Below are positions 12,801 to 20,965 of a stretch of DNA of 24,317 nucleotides, one piece after another. Position numbers and translations under genes: made by a program. This stretch comes from Apostichopus parvimensis (lineage: Eukaryota > Echinodermata > Holothuroidea > Aspidochirotida > Stichopodidae): contig KN884060.1 in assembly GCA_000934455.1 (NCBI GenBank), positions 16,808 to 41,124 on the forward strand, in the 5' to 3' direction. The first letter of the stretch is position 1. Each line of letters opens with the position of its first letter. The notes under the pieces are model-generated. The model did no database searches. It was given only the letters and a program-made list of their open reading frames with translations, and had not been told where the DNA came from.

Positions 12801-15800
12801 TTCCCCCGATATGATGATTATTCTGACCTCTTCTTCCTCTCCAGCAGTTTCCTTCAGTAAGTCTTTCTTCAAGGAATGCAACATCGCCAAAGATAGAGCA
12901 TTCCTGAGACAGGAGCAAAACAAGGTAGAAACCAAAAGAAAAGGAATTTGCTTAGAATCCTCCAAATTTATTTTTACTCTTTTTTTTTTTTTTTTTGAAG
13001 AAATATGATTTTCTTCTGTGGATAAATGATTGAAATATCACAAAAAAAACTTTAAAAAAAACTGAGACAATTTTCAGCTCTAATGACATCATTAACTCTA
13101 CTGTTGCCAGATGAATAATTTACAATACATCAACAAACTTTCATATCTTCAGGACACAAAAATGTTACGATGTGGCTTTGACCTACAAAATAAAAGATGC
13201 AGGCAATTTTACTCAGCAATTAGGTTTCTTAAAGGGTGTGAAGACTCACGCACAAAGAAAGGTCTGATGCCGGTAATCTGATCACGTTTCATTACTGTCT
13301 GCATTTTGTAGCAACTAGAAGCAAACTTCATTTGCAAGCAACGAAAAGTTTCCTTTTTCAGAGACGGCACGCGGTTTGGGGTGAGTCTTCAATGCCTTTA
13401 AAGCAGTTACTGTATCTTCAAGAACCAGAAGAAACCGTTTAATGCTCAATATTATCAGATTATAGTTACACGTCGAGTTCAACACAAAAAACTGTAGCTT
13501 TATCGAAAGAATGCGTAAATTATGTTATCACACATAAAACATACTGTATGTAGTATGTACAGTACCTTTTCTTGGGATCGTTTAGGTGGATTCTTCTGAC
13601 TCCATCCTTTTGTGTCATCAACGTGTACTGTTTAGTTGCATTCGCAGCTGGTGCTGAAAAATTTCTGGTCTGATGAAAGCAGTTGACTGTCTTCTTCGCC
13701 CATTTCTGTCGAATCGTAGAGAAATATATATAATACAGAATTCGTTTCATTTTCCATTTCTTTATACAGCCAATGCATATAAATATTTTACATTGAAAAA
13801 TCATAACCTTCCTCCTGCTCCGTAATAAATATGAGTGTTAAATTTATCAAAAATATGTAAAGATATGCGAGGAAAAAAATGTATTGAGACATCTAAAGAG
13901 TGAAAAAAAAATTTAACATATTAAAGTAAGTAAAAATATGTAGGAAACGGCTGTAAAATGTCAAAATTGTGCAAAACTAAAAATAGGAATTTATCAAAAA
14001 CACTTGACAGAAAATACAGATAAACCCATTATGACAAAATTAAATAATTTCACAGCATAAGGAGCTGGATACTGTACCGTACGAATAGCGAACAAAAAAA
14101 AATTGGAAAAAATTCAAAATGGTTTTGAATTTTTGACTGAAATTTGTAATCTTGACACTAACTAGTATATACTAGTAAAAGAATGATTTTAAATGAACTT
14201 CTGACGTCAAGGAAGCACTTAGAAGCACTGAATGACTCAAACAGATTAGCTGCAAGTTGCTTGCTGACCATTTATATAGAAACATTTCCTCATAAATTAT
14301 CCTATTAGGTTTTGTCCTAGCTATACAATGATTTCAATCCCTGGAACTGAAACTTAGACTCTAAAATTTTGGACGATGAAAATAACAGAAGCGTGTCTAA
14401 TATCTCTAGTTGTGTAGCCAGTGAATGTGGCCGAAATACATAAATGGCCACACTTGATCATGGTATTTATAACAACGGTATATAAAGTGATCACGTTATT
14501 TACAGTCATTCTGTCAATTATTGAGTACTGGTGTTTTGAAGTTCCGTGCATCACTTCAATCACAAGTAATGTGTCAGTTTCTTGGTTTACATGTTGTAGA
14601 GACCGAGAAGGGTTGGACACAGGAATTAACACAGTGAAGACTACATACACTGACTGTCTGCACTCAACTGAATCTATTCTAGCCTGCATGTAGTTTACTT
14701 TAGTATAAAAAAAACAAGGATCAGGAGGGACACTCAAGTCCCCATTAAGGACCCTATAGGAGAGAAATATAAAACTGAAGATACAAACACTCAGACCCGA
14801 TTACAATGCTAAAAGTGCTTGCCCAAAGCATTCTTCAACCCATTCACACTACTTGCAAGTACAACTTTCTCAGGCAAACCGTTCCACTCATTCAAAACCC
14901 TATTAGAAAAAGAATTTATGCCGAATATTAATCCTACTTTGTGACTTGTGGAGTTTAAGACAAAGATCTCTGGTACAAATACTTCTGGAAATCCAGGAAC
15001 ACAGCTTCTATTTACTGACTTCTGCCTATTAAATGAGTTTGTTACATCTTCCATAAACTCAAGGATATTAGTGAGACAAGACCTATTTTGACAAAAGCCA
15101 TGTTGAGACTCTCTGATCAAAGACTGACTGCTGAAGTGACTGACCAAGTGACCATATACTTTTTTAACAATAGACTCCATGACCTTACAAACAACACTAG
15201 TGAGACTAACAGGCCTGTAATTACAGGGCTTAGACTTATCCCCCATCTTGAAAATTGGGGTAATATTAGCACATCTCCACTCCTGAGGAACAAAACCTTC
15301 ATTCATAAATTTACTAAAAACCAATGAGAGTGGAACGCAAAAGATGGTGTGCAAAAGTCTTCAAAAAATACGGATGGATTGCATCGGGCACAGGAGCTTT
15401 AGAAACATAGAAAATAAGACCGTATCCAGTTTAGGACCATCAATTCCCCCCTGAAAATCTGAAATACTACTCATAACTTCCCTTGTAAAAACCAACACAA
15501 AATAGTTGTTCAAAATATCTGCAAGATCCTGACTATCAGTAACTATATTTCTGCATGTGGAGCCCTACGAGAAACAACCGCATCTTTAACTTTCTGCTTT
15601 GACCTGACATAATTAAAGAAGGCTTTTGGGTTATACTTTGCACTTCTAACTTTCTTAATCATCCAGGAAGGCATATTGCTTTTATGACGACGATTCTTCT
15701 GCGGAACATGATATTCCATAATAACCATAAACTTATCAGCTAAACAGATCCAAGACTGAGAAGCACTTAATGTTTGATCGAGGCAGGCTAGTATGACTTG

Positions 15801-16361
15801 ACATCACAACACGTACCCATTAACATAATAATGCATACCGACAAGACAATAGAATAAGCAACAACTTAACTACAAAACATCTGCACAGCTTCAACACTCA
15901 GGAGTAGCCTATTATGTTAAGTTAGTCAAAAAGAGTAAAGATACCCTACAATTTACAATGTGACACTGAATAGGCCTCTACTTGATTAATTACTTAAGGG
16001 AAGTGAGCAGCAACCAGTCAGCAGAAACTTTAATCAAGGTGTTTCTTTGTTTTCCTCTGAACAGGGTAAAACACAAATTTCACATAAATAAAATTACAGT
16101 AGTTATACAATTACTATACTAGCACTTTTCGTAGCAGTGTTAAAGTTAGGATACAACTTGCCTAACTCTAAAATTACATAGGCTATCTGCTTGTAGGAAA
16201 TTAACTTTAAGCCTAAGTTAAATTTGAGCGTTTATCAATGCAAAGTAATGATTCGGAACACAGTGTGGTTTAATCGTTCTTGTAAATCACACAGAGAAGT
16301 AAGATGTTAAAAAAAATGTCACCGGCCAAATAAGTTTGGAGATTCTCATGGACGCCGCCAT
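3725..16361 (-). CDS. ECHDC3: ECHDC3-like mitochondrial crotonase (enoyl-CoA hydratase domain-containing protein 3), 9-exon model
   Basis: Spliced minus-strand gene. Exons, in order: 16323..16361 (proposed), 13566..13705, 12762..12903, 11567..11672, 10162..10246, 9727..9836, 7852..7910, 6176..6282, 3725..3845. The sum is 909 nt, or 302 residues plus TAA, close to human ECHDC3. All introns are GT-AG and phases agree throughout (0,2,0,1,2,1,0,2). Order in the protein: basic presequence (about 1-30), first strand with [14 protein letters not shown], oxyanion-hole segment FCAGHDLKE (about 98-106), core [13 protein letters not shown] (146-156), [16 protein letters not shown] (167-182), and a C-terminal helical part with [16 protein letters not shown]. 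The positions of crotonase Glu144 and Glu164 hold Gln151 and Gly171, so classical hydration of enoyl-CoA is unlikely. The crotonase fold and acyl-CoA binding loop look intact. The family is mitochondrial; its precise reaction is not known to me. The identity is firm, but exon 1 is not. Confidence 0.93.
4070..4240. repeat. Duplicated ACTGGAATAAAGAAACTGAA segment, possible LINE 3' ends, intron 8
   Basis: The 20-mer ACTGGAATAAAGAAACTGAA occurs at about 4080 and again about 139 bp later, each preceded by an AATTTA(A/T) stretch and followed by simple sequence. GGAATAAA followed by a short tail resembles LINE 3' ends. AAT/AAC microsatellites flank it (3945-3970, 4250-4335). Confidence 0.5.
5400..5520. 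repeat. Unclassified dispersed-repeat fragment in intron 8
   Basis: GGGGGCACGAGCCCCCTCTT, with an inverted GGGGGC/GCCCCC pair, followed by TTTCCAAAATATC. GC content is out of keeping with the surrounding intron, which suggests a mobile-element end. No coding content. Confidence 0.35.
5975..6096. repeat. 43-bp tandem repeat, three copies, intron 8
   Basis: ACTCGACCAATGTCCTT starts at 5978, 6021 and 6064, an exact 43-bp period, each followed by (C/A)AGGGGATAAAT. Copies 2 and 3 are nearly identical. The array sits about 80 bp downstream of the exon 8 donor in the gene's direction. Confidence 0.95.
6176..6282 (-). CDS. ECHDC3: ECHDC3 exon 8
   Basis: Acceptor TTTTTTCCGCAG, donor ACAG|GTGAGA, phase 0 to 2. 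Codes [20 protein letters not shown], then [15 protein letters not shown]. It aligns with the human segment around VSLGKATFYKQ. C-terminal helical region of the crotonase fold. A three-copy 43-bp tandem repeat lies about 80 bp downstream in intron 8. Confidence 0.93.
6877..7660 (+). repeat. Two copies of an old dispersed repeat (6877..6924 and 7603..7660)
   Basis: GACCTTTGATCTGGACAGAA then AACAACAGGGTTCTTGT in the first copy corresponds to GATCTTTGATCTCTATGAAA then AACAAAAGGATTCTTGT in the second. The second copy runs on through GATGAATCC; the first is cut near GGATCC, exactly where the SINE at 6925 begins. The family is not identified. Confidence 0.55.
6925..7182 (+). mobile_element. tRNA-derived SINE with (ATAC)n tail, copy 2, intron 7
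   Basis: About 258 bp, roughly 90% identical by eye to 981..1238. A box TAGATCAGTGGTTAACG, B box GAGTTCGAGGC, a body containing GACAATTGACAATTCATAAT, and a tail of CATA repeats. It appears to interrupt an older repeat whose related copy lies at 7603..7660. Inserted antisense to ECHDC3. The long minus-strand ORF across it is a by-product. Confidence 0.82.
7852..7910 (-). CDS. ECHDC3: ECHDC3 exon 7 (59 nt)
   Basis: Acceptor TGTTTTTCAG, donor GAG|GTATGT, phase 1 to 0. Codes (A)[19 protein letters not shown], the standard crotonase A-x-x-x-G-L-V-x-x-V-V segment. Very short exon, found by matching the protein family and the neighbouring phases. Confidence 0.93.
9037..9247. repeat. Foldback: 59-bp inverted repeat with inner hairpin, intron 6
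   Basis: Arms 9037..9095 and 9189..9247 are inverted copies with three mismatches in 59 positions by eye. Each arm begins with GACTTGTTGACAAGTTACGTG, itself containing the palindrome ACTTGTTGACAAGT. The 93-bp loop holds a third partial copy (CTGTCAACAAGTCAAA, about 9122-9137) and a perfect hairpin at 9136..9167. Confidence 0.9.
9136..9167. repeat. Perfect hairpin inside the foldback loop
   Basis: AATAACGTATTTTT at 9136..9149, spacer of about four bases, and its exact reverse complement at 9154..9167. Stem of 14 bp, AT-rich. Confidence 0.9.
9727..9836 (-). CDS. ECHDC3: ECHDC3 exon 6
   Basis: Acceptor CGTTACCAG, donor CAAG|GTAAAT, phase 2 to 1. Codes [20 protein letters not shown], then [16 protein letters not shown]. 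The split Gly codon before VNV occupies the place of the second catalytic Glu of crotonase. The [13 protein letters not shown] segment is the family's conserved helix and loop leading to the trimer-forming C-terminal part. Confidence 0.95.
10077..10171 (-). repeat. 19-bp tandem array made from the ECHDC3 exon 5 splice donor
   Basis: Five head-to-tail units read on the minus strand, each CTACCCCTGGGTAAGTTGT or a close variant: 10171-10153 (the real exon end and donor), 10152-10134, 10133-10116 (18 bp), 10115-10097 and 10096-10077 (20 bp). Units 1-3 keep GG|GTAAGT; units 4 and 5 read GGGGAAGT or GGGGAAAGT and have lost the GT. The first ten bases of unit 1 are coding. Donors in units 2 and 3 would extend the exon by 19 and 37 nt. 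Confidence 0.95.
10162..10246 (-). CDS. ECHDC3: ECHDC3 exon 5 (core with catalytic Glu replaced)
   Basis: Acceptor TTTCTTTATAG, donor CCTGG|GTAAGT, phase 1 to 2. Codes [20 protein letters not shown], then KSRFATP. In enoyl-CoA hydratases this block is G-G-G-C-E-L with a catalytic Glu; here it is A-A-G-C-Q-L, as in vertebrate ECHDC3. The last ten exon bases and the donor are the first unit of a tandem array that continues into the intron (10077..10171), so this exon has several near-identical candidate donors. Confidence 0.95.
10343..10668 (-). mobile_element. tRNA-derived SINE with (ATT)n tail, intron 4
   Basis: Read on the minus strand it begins with a tRNA-like head: GTGGTGGCCGATTGGCTAAG (A box), anticodon-like stem region, then GGTTCGATTCC (perfect B box). 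A body of about 230 bp ends in AAGCGCTATATAAAAATC and an ATT tail. Head, body and tail look full length, about 325 bp, inserted in the same sense as the gene. Host family not named; the head resembles a Leu/Ser-type tRNA by eye. Confidence 0.8.
11232..11462. repeat. Pentanucleotide microsatellite (CCATA)n in intron 4
   Basis: About 230 bp of CCATA/ACCAT units with scattered variants (GTACGATACCAT, ACTATAACAT) and a uniform stretch at 11420-11460. Reads TATGG-rich in the sense of the gene. Two ORFs over it are only the repeat translated (VWYGM-type peptides). Confidence 0.95.
11567..11672 (-). CDS. ECHDC3: ECHDC3 exon 4
   Basis: Acceptor TTTGAGCAG, donor GCAG|GTAAGT, phase 0 to 1. Codes [20 protein letters not shown], then [16 protein letters not shown]. 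The PVPVIA segment is the conserved strand leading into the crotonase core (human ECHDC3 has PVPVIAMVNG). The donor side is followed within about 100 bp by a long CCATA-type microsatellite in intron 4. Confidence 0.94.
12762..12903 (-). CDS. ECHDC3: ECHDC3 exon 3 (oxyanion-hole segment)
   Basis: Acceptor TGTCTCAG, donor CTG|GTACGT. Codes the crotonase N-terminal signature: [15 protein letters not shown], an acidic linker, [22 protein letters not shown]. The FCAGHDLKE stretch aligns with the A-G-x-D-x-K-E segment of crotonases, whose backbone NH helps form the oxyanion hole for the acyl-CoA carbonyl. A four-Glu run precedes VRII. Starts in phase 2 and ends in phase 0. Confidence 0.95.
13229..13401 (-). 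mobile_element. MITE with TTAA ends, short form (173 bp), intron 2
   Basis: Flanked by TTAA on both sides, with inverted ends: minus-strand left end TTAAAGGCATTGAAGACTC, right end (inverted) TTAAAGGGTGTGAAGACTC, sharing about 15 of 19 bases. Relative to 18472..18838 it lacks an internal block of about 194 bp; the rest aligns at roughly 88-90% by eye. TTAA target and short inverted ends are typical of piggyBac-like non-autonomous elements. No transposase is present. Confidence 0.75.
13566..13705 (-). CDS. ECHDC3: ECHDC3 exon 2 (presequence and first strand)
   Basis: Acceptor CGACAG before AAA TGG; donor AG|GTACTG. Codes [12 protein letters not shown], then TRNFSAPAA, and ends in [10 protein letters not shown] with a split Arg codon (phase 2). 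Basic residues without acids near the N-terminus, and the R-N-F-S stretch, resemble a mitochondrial presequence with an Arg near the cleavage point. The last part matches the ECHDC3 N-terminal beta strand (human: LSNPKKR). The frame is open upstream of the acceptor to an ATG at 13750, so this exon could instead be the first coding exon. Confidence 0.88.
13706..16322 (-). other. ECHDC3 intron 1 (if the exon 1 model holds)
   Basis: 2.6 kb. It holds the LINE pseudogene (14809..15785) and an AT-rich stretch (13805-14350) with a small perfect palindrome CTAGTATATACTAG near 14162. If translation instead starts at 13750, the intron becomes 5' UTR intron or upstream sequence. Confidence 0.45.
14809..15785 (-). 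pseudogene. CR1/Jockey-like LINE reverse transcriptase, internally deleted and frameshifted, intron 1
   Basis: Minus-strand fragments in the order of a non-LTR ORF2: linker [19 protein letters not shown] (15728-15543); [17 protein letters not shown] (about 15525-15475); after frameshifts [13 protein letters not shown]; then [16 protein letters not shown] and [17 protein letters not shown], the first RT blocks, and [18 protein letters not shown]. Near 15010 this jumps to the C-terminal [16 protein letters not shown] and ALGKHF, then stop at 14809. The palm with the catalytic Y-x-D-D motif and the endonuclease domain are absent, so the copy is dead. It lies in the same sense as ECHDC3. Confidence 0.9.
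16323..16361 (-). CDS. ECHDC3: ECHDC3 exon 1, proposed start (13 codons)
   Basis: Reads [13 protein letters not shown] and then reaches GTGACA, a weak donor. It ends in phase 0, exactly what the acceptor at 13705 needs, and gives a total length of 302 residues. The ATG has A at -3 and G at +4, lies in a YY1-type context (AAGATGGCGGC), and begins a basic, hydrophobic presequence like those of mitochondrial proteins. The competing start is the in-frame ATG at 13748..13750, read straight through into exon 2 ([15 protein letters not shown] then KWAKK), which would give about 304 residues without this exon. I prefer the exon 1 model because of its Kozak context and promoter-like surroundings. Confidence 0.45.
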
Positions 16362-16460
16362 CTTTTTTTCAGTACGCAATTTAATTGGTCCTGGATCTTT
16401 GAGAGGATCCATTTAGTCAGAGGTTACTAGTTTTATCCCCGCGGTGTCTTTTGACCTTTA
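16354..16460 (-). promoter_or_regulatory. Putative TATA-less promoter: YY1-type site, CCAAT box, DR1-like element
   Basis: On the minus strand, AAGATGGCGGC at 16354..16364 fits the YY1 consensus and overlaps the proposed ATG, an arrangement common at TATA-less housekeeping promoters. A CCAAT box lies at 16384..16388. AGGTCA-A-AAGACA at 16445..16457 resembles a DR1 nuclear-receptor element (first half-site perfect, second with two mismatches). CpGs are locally denser (CCGCGG near 16439). No TATA box is seen. Function is inferred from motifs only. Confidence 0.4.
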
Positions 16461-18471
16461 ATTTCATTTTTATTGTTACTGATGATTAAGATCCACCTAA
16501 TTTATATTAAATACATTATTAAATACGACAACAATACATTTCAGTAGAAAATTGCTTCCCAAAATGTAAGCAACAATCACCTTAAACCCGTTGTACCAAT
16601 AACGACCCCATAGTGACCAAGCCCTTATTTAATATTTTAGCACGGCAACTCACAACATAACCTTGTCTCTCTGCTGTTTGGAATTTTTTATCGCATATAT
16701 ACTGTTAGTGTAGTATGTATATGCGCGTACGTACATACGAAATAACAGATTAATTAAGATCGTACCTGGAAGGCTTGGTATCAGGCATACAGCTACAAGT
16801 GCAAAGAAGAGACACAGCGCTCACATTTGTGACAAAATCAAAGAAAAAGGCACAGATTCTGTTAGTGTGAATCTTCCCAGAGAGCAAACTTGGAAAGTTG
16901 AAGGTTCATCATTCATGTTCGAGAAGTATTGTAGACATAACGTTAACACTTTCGTGCCGAACGCCCAACTAGCCTACCACGGTACCACTAGTAGTAGTAC
17001 CACTACCAGTACTTGCCTAACTTAGCCATCATATTACTCAGTGAATGAAACACTTCCAGAATGGAGAATTACATATTTTTGTTACTGTCAGTACTCAGTA
17101 TGGTATCGATATCATACCAACAAACAGGTAACTATAAATTTTGCAGGCGCATCGAGTTCCTACAAAGTATTACGAAGGTTTTGCCCTGCCAGTAATTTAA
17201 GTTAAGTCATAGTCATCCCTGAATTGAAAAGGAAGATTTTGGAATAGGGCCTAGGCCTTCATTGAATTAGGACAAAACATTACGCTAGCCTATTGCCAGT
17301 GGCAGTAATTGGGGGTAGGGAGAGGGGCGTTAGCCTCTGCCCCATTTAGCTTCCTCTGTAAATTTCCACTCCAAAACAGCAGGTTTTCTACAGCGGAAAC
17401 TAGTGCTATGTTTACTGGCCTAGGCTAGTTAATCCTAGGATTTGTGCAACACGTAAGTGGTAACAGCAACTAGTAAACAATTGCAGTGTTATTGTGATAG
17501 CCTTTTGTCTGGGACAAATTACCTACCTTAGGCCTAATGTAAGGCCATATTTAACACTACTTTGTATTTCTAGTCACTGTAGCCAGTATGACATAGCCTA
17601 GTAGTAGTAGGACAAGGACAGTACAACTTCACAATTGAAAAAGCACAATAACTTTAGAGGACAATGTTAATGAGAGTTTCATTCACTCGCTCTTTGGTAG
17701 GGTCTATCCTGTTAGCTAGGCTAGGCCTGTGTGACTATGTAGAGTACACTACAACTTAAAGGGATGGATGGACAAGGCACAATAGAAGAGATGTTGACAG
17801 GTTGGTACTGTGTGCAGAACTGAACTGTATTTCCTCCAACACTGCACTGCATACAACAGTGCAGTACACCAGCTGCAAGGCATACCATACAAACATTAAC
17901 ATAACAATAAAGGGTTAAGTGCACATAACAATAACACCAATAAGATGACATGCATAGCATGCAGTATAAGTCTTACACTACATACCATACTCTACAACTT
18001 CATTGATGGTTTAGGCTGATCAGATTTCACAAGAATGAGATTTATTCTGACTTATTTATAGGTCAAAAGCTTTGTAGGTCAAAAGCTTGTATGCCTTATA
18101 ATATAGTTTGAAGCTTCATTGGGCATTTCCATTCCAACAATGTACAGTATAGCAATCGCTAACCCTAAGATTTTTTCTTGGTGCTACTTTGCAGTTAATA
18201 ATCATACAATCATTGACAATGTAAGATTTTTTCCCGAAATTTTGGTCCATTCACAGGGCACAAGCTAATGAAAATATTTTCAGACATAGCAAAGTTGTTC
18301 CTTGTTTTATCAACACATGGTCATTTCAAACATGTTAATGTAGGCAGTATGCATTTACTGTAATATGTAATACTGAAGACACAATTGGCTACATATTGAC
18401 CACTTACAGAGCTCTGGACACAGTACAGCAAAGAACTATGGTGACTCAAGGGTATTTGTTAAATGTGTCCT
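16461..18471. other. Upstream intergenic, no gene seen
   Basis: Non-coding by eye. The minus-strand stretch ending CCTTCCAG|GTACGA at 16768 resembles a donor and could close a non-coding 5' exon, but no coding exon fits in phase with exon 2. The Cys-rich ORF at 17721-17960 is low-complexity and unsupported. Confidence 0.55.
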
Positions 18472-18838
18472 TTAAAGGCATTGAAGACTCGCCCCAAACC
18501 GCGTGCCGCCTTCTGAAAAAGTTAGCTTTCCGTTGCTTGCAAGTGAAGTTTTTTTCGTGTCGCTACAAAATGCAGACAGTAATGAAACGCGATACCTTAA
18601 TTGTTATCTTTAGCTGGACCTGAGATGTCCATCGCTGTATCGTTTGTACGCTGTGGGTATTGACCGCAGCTGTATGTACTGACTGTACACTAGTGTCTTA
18701 TTACCGACGGTAGCAAGCTGTGTGTGTATTTTCTGTGATCGATGATGGTGTCTTACACTTCTGTTACACCTCATTCGAAACTAGGTCAGATTACCGGCAT
18801 TAGACGTTTCCTTTTGCGCGAGTCTTCACACCCTTTAA
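18472..18838 (+). mobile_element. MITE with TTAA ends, long form (367 bp)
   Basis: Same element as 13229..13401 in the opposite orientation, with TTAA at both ends. The left part (18472-18592) and right part (18786-18838) match the short form; 18593-18785 is present only here. Two overlapping ORFs across it are accidental. It lies about 2.1 kb upstream of the proposed ECHDC3 start. Confidence 0.75.
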
Positions 18839-19910
18839 ATGGCTCACACGGCTACAGAAATGGTACTTTAGAGATTAAGAAAGCCAAACATTACATTATG
18901 CCATCTGTAATACATACGGTGGTGATAAAATAAAACACACATATAAAGTCTAGCATACAGCCTAATACACAGCCCTATGAATGGAAAGAAGGGAATAATG
19001 TATCTGGTAATATTGCTATACAAAGTGCAAAATTGTATAGCAGCTTCTGCAGATAGGAATCATGGAATTTTTTTAAGAGAAGGTCAAATTTTTACCTTTC
19101 AAAACACTAAGTTATTCCCTGGGAAAGGTCTATACCTGGGCATGTGTCCAATTAATGTTTTTTTTTTAAATAAAGGTTATACTATCGTCTGAATGATTCA
19201 TACCCTTAAACTCTGTTTGGAATCTTGCTCGCAGGATCTTTAACTTTGCTGGGAAGTTTATCGCATTTCAGATAAATTCCAAAATACAAAAACAACAAGA
19301 AAATGTTACACATTGAATAGTTATTTAGCAAACCTGGATATACTATCATTTTACAAAGTGTATTACAGTGAAAGCAGTAATTAATCACTTTAACAATATG
19401 CAATGGGGAACTCCAGTCACACCCTACCTTCAACAGAGAGGGCGCTATCATATCGGTCCCTTCTAGTTCTTCAAAACTTGACAAGTTGTAGCTTCTGAAA
19501 TCACTGAGAATTCATTTGAAGAATCTGTGATGGACACTTTTTGGTATTATACCGGCACATTTCCTACTTTACTCATAGTACATGACATCATGTTACTAGC
19601 ATATACAGATTTTACCACTCGTAACTACCACAATTTAGCCACGAAATGTTGCCCGCCATCTGTTTGGCAACTTGACACACAGGTGTGGTCGTCAACCAAA
19701 CAGAACACTAATATGGAACGTCAGTGAAATTATTATCCAAGTCTCCGAAATTTATTATTCTAGACTTCTACCTGCGATTCTTCTGGTGATTATCGGAGAC
19801 AAGATCTGTATAAACATATTCAAATTGCGCTTATATTGAGATATGTTTCAGCGCCATACAAAATCTTTGGAGATCGGTAAACAAATAAGATCAGGGGCAT
19901 ATTAGCATCC

Positions 19911-19930
19911 AGAGCCGTAATTACGGCTCT
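19911..19930. repeat. Perfect 20-bp palindrome
   Basis: AGAGCCGTAA followed immediately by its exact reverse complement, no spacer. It stands in AT-rich non-coding DNA and is not part of a recognised element. Confidence 0.95.
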
Positions 19931-20904
19931 GTTAGGACAGATGTATGACAGCGCCCTCTGCAGAATCGCTGAAGATTCCCCATTGTTTCACTGGTGTTAC
20001 CAACATTGTTAACTAATGCGACTCAGTTTTAGGAAATTTTGAAATTTAAAAGAAGCCAGCCATAATGTAGTGGGTACCTGGGTACCCAACAGATACAGTA
20101 GATTCCTGATCATCATGTACCCATTTTTGAATTGTCTACATAGTGCAAACACTAGAAAGACCCCCCTCCCCCCCTTCCCCCCAACACGAAAATTTCCAAC
20201 TGAATATATTCTGGTGAACACCATGAATTCAATATTCAATCTTTACTATTAAATAAACAATGTACAGTACTTAGTAGTATATGCCTTAATGTAATAAGTT
20301 TGGGGTCCATTATTTTGCCTCCTAAAAATTAACAAAGTACAGTAATTTTCAGAGGTTTAAACTAACAAGTACTGTATGGGGAGTGGTAGAAGTAAGAATA
20401 ATCACTAGACTAGTCCTACCAAACAATTACAGAATGTGGTTTAGGTTTTAAAAATCATTGAACCTTCAATGCACTGATAACGTATAGTGTATATTGTTGA
20501 TTTTTCCTTAACTACAGTCAAAGGAAACACCCACACACTATCCTGCACCCTGTTCAAAGGCCACCATTTCTCCCCCAGAGATCTTCCTACACAATTTGTT
20601 CAATAAAGACAGAGCTCTACCAAAGTGGCAAATTAACAATTAAGTAATTCCTTAGAAGTCCCGGCGTGTGTGTGCTTTGTTGACAGACTTGAGTGAGTTG
20701 TATGCTTACAGTGTGTCCAAATGTGTAGCCATACTATGGATGCTCTAACTAGGAAGTTGTAATACCTGAAATATATACAGTATATATATACCTGTGGTTC
20801 TTTGCATGTGTTGGCGCAAACACAATTTTGTAAAGTAGTAACATCCCTCAAGCGTAGCCCACAGAGACCAGACCTACTGTAGCAACGTTTCTCCTCTGTG
20901 TTAA

Positions 20905-20965
20905 TATTAATAATACCGAATATATATAGCGCTCTCATCAGTCAAGACGTGCTCTAAAAGCGCTT
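20905..20965 (-). mobile_element. SINE 3' tail fragment
   Basis: TATATATAGCGCT flanked by AATAATATTAA-type tail, followed on the plus strand by TCTAAAAGCGCTTTT, matches the tail architecture of the SINE at 10343..10668 (ATT tail, TATATAGCGCT, then an AGCGCTTT motif). Only the 3' end is recognisable. Confidence 0.5.

Noticed and set aside
14354..14737. 127-codon minus-strand ORF and the 90-codon plus-strand ORF overlapping it
   Set aside because: No motifs, both strands open over the same DNA, and located next to the 3' end of the LINE pseudogene; most likely chance.
16740..16900. Minus-strand exon encoding MPDTKPS before CAG|GTACGA
   Set aside because: Its phase (2) does not fit the exon 2 acceptor (phase 0), and the phase-0 reading meets a stop. 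It could only be a non-coding 5' exon.
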